Shown here one piece after another: positions 33,649-37,286 of a DNA stretch of 37,286 nucleotides. A model generated the notes under the pieces. The model had not been told where the DNA came from, searched no databases, and saw nothing but the letters and a program-made list of their open reading frames with translations. The position numbers and the translations under genes are program-made. The DNA lies in the NCBI GenBank assembly GCA_964485635.1, contig CAZAJS010000005.1, forward strand, positions 1 to 37,286. The letters are read 5' to 3'. Position 1 is the stretch's first letter. The number at the start of each line of letters is the position of its first letter. Source of the DNA: CAZAJS01 sp964485635. GTDB taxonomy: Bacteria > Pseudomonadota > Gammaproteobacteria > Francisellales > Francisellaceae.

Positions 33649-34449
33649 TTATCCCCGTGTTATATATTGTTTAAGTAATCCAAAGCCATAAATAAGGCTC
33701 ATAAGGGTTGTGATGCTAACACTTGTTGGAAGCTGGTTGATATAAAAAGAAAGGCCAATTGAGAACCATACGATGATTAGAGCCACCATCAAGCTTAATA
33801 AAATGGTTTTGTAAAAACCATTTGCCCACTGCAATGCAATGGCCCCTGGTCCGACTAATAAGGCAAAAACCAATAAAATCCCAACAACTTGACAAGCCAT
33901 GGAAACCGTAATGGCTAAAAGAATAAAAAAAGCAATATTTAAACGATATTGGGGAATACGTTTTGCCGCTGCAAAAATTGGATCTAAACCGCTAATAAAA
34001 AGTGGTCGTGCCATGATAGAAAGCCCGATCAGTATGACGCAAGTTAAACCAATTAGAACAAAAATTTGATTGGTTGATACGCTTAAAATGTTACCAAAGA
34101 AAATACTCATCACCGAACCAGAGTAGCCGGATTGATATAAAAACAAAAAGTAAGCGCCAAGCCCTAGAAAGAATGTTAAAACAATGCCAATTGCCACGTC
34201 ATTTTTCCAAATTTTATCACCAACCAATGCCATAAAAAATCCGGCAATGATTGTAATGACTAACTGACCGGTCATCGCCGATAGACCAATCAACATTGCC
34301 CCTGAAGCACCTGTTAAACTAATATGACTTAATGCATGTGCGGCAAAAGCACAACGGCGTGTTACAACAAATACACTCATAATTCCACAAATTAAGGCAA
34401 TAATACCGCCTGCAATAAATGCATGTTGCATAAAGGTAAATTCAAACAT
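33649..34449 (-). CDS. znuB: zinc ABC transporter permease ZnuB
   Basis: Membrane subunit of the high-affinity zinc importer, 266 residues with about eight helices, ABC-3 family (MHAFIAGGIIALICGIMSVFVVTRRCAFAAHALSH-type start, LVFALLVGPGAIA motif for ATPase contact). Its start overlaps znuC by eight bases. Zinc rather than manganese is inferred from the downstream zur. Confidence 0.93.
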   Translation of the reverse strand: MFEFTFMQHAFIAGGIIALICGIMSVFVVTRRCAFAAHALSHISLTGASGAMLIGLSAMTGQLVITIIAGFFMALVGDKIWKNDVAIGIVLTFFLGLGAYFLFLYQSGYSGSVMSIFFGNILSVSTNQIFVLIGLTCVILIGLSIMARPLFISGLDPIFAAAKRIPQYRLNIAFFILLAITVSMACQVVGILLVFALLVGPGAIALQWANGFYKTILLSLMVALIIVWFSIGLSFYINQLPTSVSITTLMSLIYGFGLLKQYITRG

Positions 34450-35131
34450 GGATATCCTCTTTCAAACAAGGCAGTTGATGACAATAATGTGCTGTTTTAT
34501 CTTTAAAATGAATAAACGTATCAAGTTCATCTTTAATTTCATGCATATCATGAGAAATAAGTAAAACTGTTAATTCAGTTTGTTGATGAATTTGCTTTAA
34601 AATACGAATAAATTGTTGTTTAGCTTCGGGATCCAAGTCTGCTAAAGGTTCATCAAGCAATAAAATACTTGGTTGATTGATTAAAGCTTGTAATAAAAAA
34701 ATACGTTTTTTCTGTCCACCTGATAGTTGGTGTAATGGTTGGTCAAGATAAGTGGATGCATCAATTAAATTTAATAAATGTGCTAGGCGTTGGGAATAAG
34801 TTTTATCAAGGTAAGGTAATCCCCAGTGGTGAGCTCGGTAACTTGCTTGGATGAACGTACGACCTGAGGTGAGATCACTACAGTGGATAGGGCGTTCTTG
34901 CGGCATATAACTGATTAAGTGATTTTTTTTGCCAGGATAGCAGCCATTGATGGTTATTTGCCCACTTAAAGGGGAAATTAATCCAAGTAATGTTTTAAAA
35001 AATGTCGACTTACCAATGCCATTATGCCCAACGATGCCAACCCATTCATTTTTTTGAATCGTTAGATTGATTGCTTTTGTTAAGGGGGTGTGATGGCCAA
35101 TTGTCAACTGTTGGCATTGAATGATAGACAT
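34442..35131 (-). CDS. znuC: zinc ABC transporter ATPase ZnuC
   Basis: ATPase of the zinc importer, 229 residues. Walker A GHNGIGKST (35-43), signature LSGGQKKRIFLLQAL, Walker B SILLLDEPLADLD, and the switch histidine in LLISHDM. It overlaps znuB and lies two bases after znuA, as expected for a compact operon. It is slightly shorter than E. coli ZnuC (251), lacking the C-terminal extension. Confidence 0.94.
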   Translation of the reverse strand: MSIIQCQQLTIGHHTPLTKAINLTIQKNEWVGIVGHNGIGKSTFFKTLLGLISPLSGQITINGCYPGKKNHLISYMPQERPIHCSDLTSGRTFIQASYRAHHWGLPYLDKTYSQRLAHLLNLIDASTYLDQPLHQLSGGQKKRIFLLQALINQPSILLLDEPLADLDPEAKQQFIRILKQIHQQTELTVLLISHDMHEIKDELDTFIHFKDKTAHYCHQLPCLKEDIHV

Positions 35132-35133
35132 AG

Positions 35134-36012
35134 CTAGCTTCCACCTTTTTCTAAAGCTTTTTGTGTCATCGTTAGCTGATCAGAAAACCATTGAATAATT
35201 GTTTTATTATCTGGCTGTGTTTCTGTAATTGGTACAACAGGAATATGATTGTTTTGTGCTAAAGTGCGTGTATGTTGGGTTAAAGTATCGGTCACTTGAC
35301 CATTATAAAATAATACATCAACTTGATTTTGGCTTAATAAACTTAGGTAACGCGCCATCATCTTTGCTGACGGTTCGGCATCATTCATAATCACCCATTG
35401 AAAATCCATTCCCTTGTCATCAAGCTTCATTGCTTGAATCATATAACCAAACACTGGCTCAGTGGCTGTAACAGGGCGCCCTTGGTACTTTTTAGCAATT
35501 TTTTGAATTTTATTAAGGACTTGTTGTTGGTATTTTTTTAAAAATTGATCTAAGTTTGATTCAAAATCCTCTTTTGACTGGGGAGCTAAAGCACTCAATA
35601 CTGTTGTTAATTTTTTAGCAAGCTGAGGCATTGTCTTTGGTTGATACCAAACATGGGGATTAGCTCCATCTTTAACACCCACTAAATCGGCGACATTAAT
35701 AACACTGATTTTATTATTATTACTTTGTGTTTGAAGCAGTGACTGCATCCAAGGATCATACCCGGCACCATTATAAATAACCACTTGTGCTTGTGAAATT
35801 TGTTTTGCAGTTTTAGGTGAGGTCGTAAATAAGTGAGGATCGGCATTCGGGTTATTAATAATATTGTTGACTGAAACCGCTTGGCCACCAATGGTTTTAG
35901 CTAAATTGCCATACATGTTTTCAGCAGCAACTATATGAATGCTTGCCCATGATATTGGTGCATAAATCAAAACGATAAGTGGTGTTAATATTTTTATCCA
36001 AAAATATCTCAT
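35134..36012 (-). CDS. znuA: zinc ABC transporter substrate-binding protein (ZnuA/TroA family)
   Basis: Periplasmic metal receptor of 292 residues. Residues 1-23 are a signal peptide (ending SWA-S). Metal-site candidates are H60 in NADPHLFTTSP and H120 in ANPHVWYQP; where ZnuA has its third histidine, this protein has E185 in ATEPVFGYM, a variant also seen in other bacterial metal-binding proteins. The His/Asp-rich loop typical of E. coli ZnuA is absent. AAGGA precedes ATG 36012 by seven bases. The operon context, with zur and Zur-like boxes, favours zinc. Confidence 0.9.
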   Translation of the reverse strand: MRYFWIKILTPLIVLIYAPISWASIHIVAAENMYGNLAKTIGGQAVSVNNIINNPNADPHLFTTSPKTAKQISQAQVVIYNGAGYDPWMQSLLQTQSNNNKISVINVADLVGVKDGANPHVWYQPKTMPQLAKKLTTVLSALAPQSKEDFESNLDQFLKKYQQQVLNKIQKIAKKYQGRPVTATEPVFGYMIQAMKLDDKGMDFQWVIMNDAEPSAKMMARYLSLLSQNQVDVLFYNGQVTDTLTQHTRTLAQNNHIPVVPITETQPDNKTIIQWFSDQLTMTQKALEKGGS

Positions 36013-36041
36013 TGAAAGATCCTTGCGAATATTGAGGTAAG

Positions 36042-36073
36042 ATGTTATGTTGTCACATGTTATATTGTAACAT
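36042..36073. promoter_or_regulatory. two overlapping Zur-box-like palindromes
   Basis: ATGTTATGTTGTCACAT (36042-36058) and ATGTTATATTGTAACAT (36057-36073) differ at two positions and share two bases. The second is a near-perfect palindrome close to the proteobacterial Zur consensus core GTTATANTATAAC. Together they cover the -10 region and start of znuA, so zinc-Zur would block transcription of znuACB-zur and regulate itself. Confidence 0.75.
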
Positions 36074-36085
36074 TTTATATGTCAA
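36059..36085 (-). promoter_or_regulatory. znuA promoter
   Basis: On the minus strand a perfect TTGACA (36085-36080) is followed after 15 bases by TATAAC (36064-36059); a TAACAT two bases further on gives a 17-base spacer. The -10 lies within the Zur-like box. Confidence 0.6.
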
Positions 36086-36183
36086 CGATTAAATGAATCA
36101 TAATTGTTATAATAAGTTGAGTCTTATTGATATTTATGTAACGATGCGACTTATGGATATGATAATATTCAATAACCCTTTTT

Positions 36184-37286
36184 ATGACACATTCAGAAAC
36201 GTCAGTATTTCATTTAAGAACCCATTATCAGCCTGCTGGTGATCAGCCGCAAGCAATTCAAAAGCTTGTGGAAGGGATTCAGTCTGGTTATAATCATCAA
36301 GTGCTACTTGGTGTTACAGGGTCTGGTAAAACTTATACAATGGCTCATACCATTGAATCAATTCAGCGCCCGACATTGATTTTAGCGCATAATAAAACAT
36401 TAGCTGCTCAATTATATTCTGAAATGAAGCAATTTTTTCCTGATAATGCGGTAGAGTATTTTGTTTCTTACTATGACTATTATCAACCTGAGGCTTATGT
36501 GGCCGCATCAGATACTTATATTGAAAAAGATTCATCAGTTAATGACCATATTGAGCAAATGCGTTTGTCAGCAACAAAAGCGATTTTACAACGCAATGAT
36601 GTCATTATTATTGCAACCGTTTCGGCAATTTATGGGCTTGGTGATCCAACACAATATATGGAGATGATGCTGCATTTAAAACAAGGTGAGACGATTGACC
36701 AACAAGCAATTTTATTGCGCTTAGCTCATATGCAGTACCAACGTAACGAAATGGACTTTTCTCGAGGCACTTATCGTGTCCGTGGAGAAGTGATCGATAT
36801 TTTTCCAGCTGAATCAGATAGCCAAGCATTGCGTATTGAGTTTTTTGATGATGAAATTGAATCGCTAAAATGGTTTGATCCCTTAACAGGTCAAGTGCAA
36901 GCATCTGTTCATCGCGCAACGGTTTATCCTGGGACGCACTATGTCACCTCGAAAGAAAGACAGAAAAAAGTGATTGAATCAATTAAACAAGAGCTTAAAA
37001 CACGTGAAGCTTACTTTAAAGAGCATGATCGTCTTGTTGAGGCACAACGAATTCGTCAACGGACGTTATATGATATTGAAATGATTGAAGAGCTTGGTTA
37101 TTGCACTGGGATTGAAAATTATTCTCGTTTGTTAGCAGGTCGGCAACCAGGTGAGCCACCACCAACACTTTTAGATTATCTGCCTGATAATGCGTTAGTT
37201 ATGATTGATGAATCGCATGTGACGATCCCGCAGTTTGGTGGGATGTATAAAGGAGACCGTTCCCGTAAAGAAAATCTGGTTTATTA
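36184..37286 (+). CDS. uvrB: excinuclease ABC subunit B (3' end beyond window)
   Basis: DNA damage-verification helicase of nucleotide excision repair, loaded by UvrA. The first 367 codons are present and open to the window edge, slightly over half of the usual 670 residues. Walker A GVTGSGKT (43-50) follows QPAGDQPQAIQKLVEG, and the beta-hairpin region YFVSYYDYYQPEAYV, VSAIYGLGDP and the MIDESHVTIPQ helicase motif II are intact. ATG 36184 gives the family start. It is divergent from znuA (171 bases); I could not identify a LexA box upstream. Confidence 0.97.
   Translation, partial: MTHSETSVFHLRTHYQPAGDQPQAIQKLVEGIQSGYNHQVLLGVTGSGKTYTMAHTIESIQRPTLILAHNKTLAAQLYSEMKQFFPDNAVEYFVSYYDYYQPEAYVAASDTYIEKDSSVNDHIEQMRLSATKAILQRNDVIIIATVSAIYGLGDPTQYMEMMLHLKQGETIDQQAILLRLAHMQYQRNEMDFSRGTYRVRGEVIDIFPAESDSQALRIEFFDDEIESLKWFDPLTGQVQASVHRATVYPGTHYVTSKERQKKVIESIKQELKTREAYFKEHDRLVEAQRIRQRTLYDIEMIEELGYCTGIENYSRLLAGRQPGEPPPTLLDYLPDNALVMIDESHVTIPQFGGMYKGDRSRKENLVY

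Noticed and set aside
36074..36183. LexA/SOS box before uvrB
   Set aside because: No CTG-N10-CAG-type palindrome could be found; AT-rich sequence alone is not evidence.
36314..36919. Minus-strand ORFs inside uvrB
   Set aside because: They lie wholly within the clearly coding uvrB frame and show no family features.
1..37286. CRISPR array, prophage or toxin-antitoxin pair
   Set aside because: No regularly spaced identical repeats, no phage structural or integrase genes, and no recognisable toxin-antitoxin pair were seen.

Overview
The window looks like chromosome of an AT-rich gammaproteobacterium. The gene set fits: MiaE, DusA, YheS, a gammaproteobacterial-type SUF regulator, PilB/PilC, a periplasmic MltB-like transglycosylase and ZnuABC-Zur. 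TGA is used as a normal stop codon. The low GC and gene mix recall the Francisella/Piscirickettsia/Fastidiosibacteraceae side of the class, but that placement is a guess. Most of the window is core metabolism, with one small accessory patch at about 4.8-7.5 kb.

Layout. At 1-4.7 kb: the 3' part of an HSL-type esterase translationally coupled to truA, a PaaI-type thioesterase with an in-frame stop just after its best start, purB, and the divergent pair miaE/cdd. At 4.7-7.5 kb: tRNA-Ser(GCU), a superinfection-immunity-like membrane protein with a SHOCT tail, a secreted protein with 25-residue DUF285/BspA-like repeats, and a decayed IS5-type transposase on the minus strand. At 7.5-9.6 kb: a PQ-loop membrane protein coupled to a CDF metal exporter, and a small exported protein.

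At 9.8-14.2 kb is an Fe-S assembly operon: an Rrf2-type regulator, sufB, sufC, sufD, then a free methionine-(R)-sulfoxide reductase, with no sufS/sufE/sufA. At 14.3-17.9 kb, after an unrecognised probable outer-membrane protein, lies a sulfide/persulfide detoxification unit: a BigR/SqrR-like repressor with two sensor cysteines, a perfect 16+4+16 inverted repeat over the next promoter, then rhodanese-DUF2892, AhpD-like, ETHE1-like persulfide dioxygenase and TauE/SafE exporter genes. At 17.9-20.7 kb: a small membrane-anchored protein, fmt and hemL.

At 21-27.1 kb, minus strand: pilC, pilB and a 1007-residue YdgA/DUF945-like protein. At 27.3-30.1 kb, plus strand: a bacterial voltage-gated sodium channel (filter LESWS) and the ABC-F protein YheS. 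At 30.1-36 kb, minus strand: a COG3618-type hydrolase, an MltB-like transglycosylase, dusA, and znuA-znuC-znuB-zur behind two overlapping Zur-box-like palindromes. uvrB runs off the right end.

I did not find an obviously new multi-gene system. The observations most worth following are the regulatory palindromes (SUF, BigR, Zur), the interrupted thioesterase, the DUF285 secreted protein beside transposase debris, and the sodium channel.
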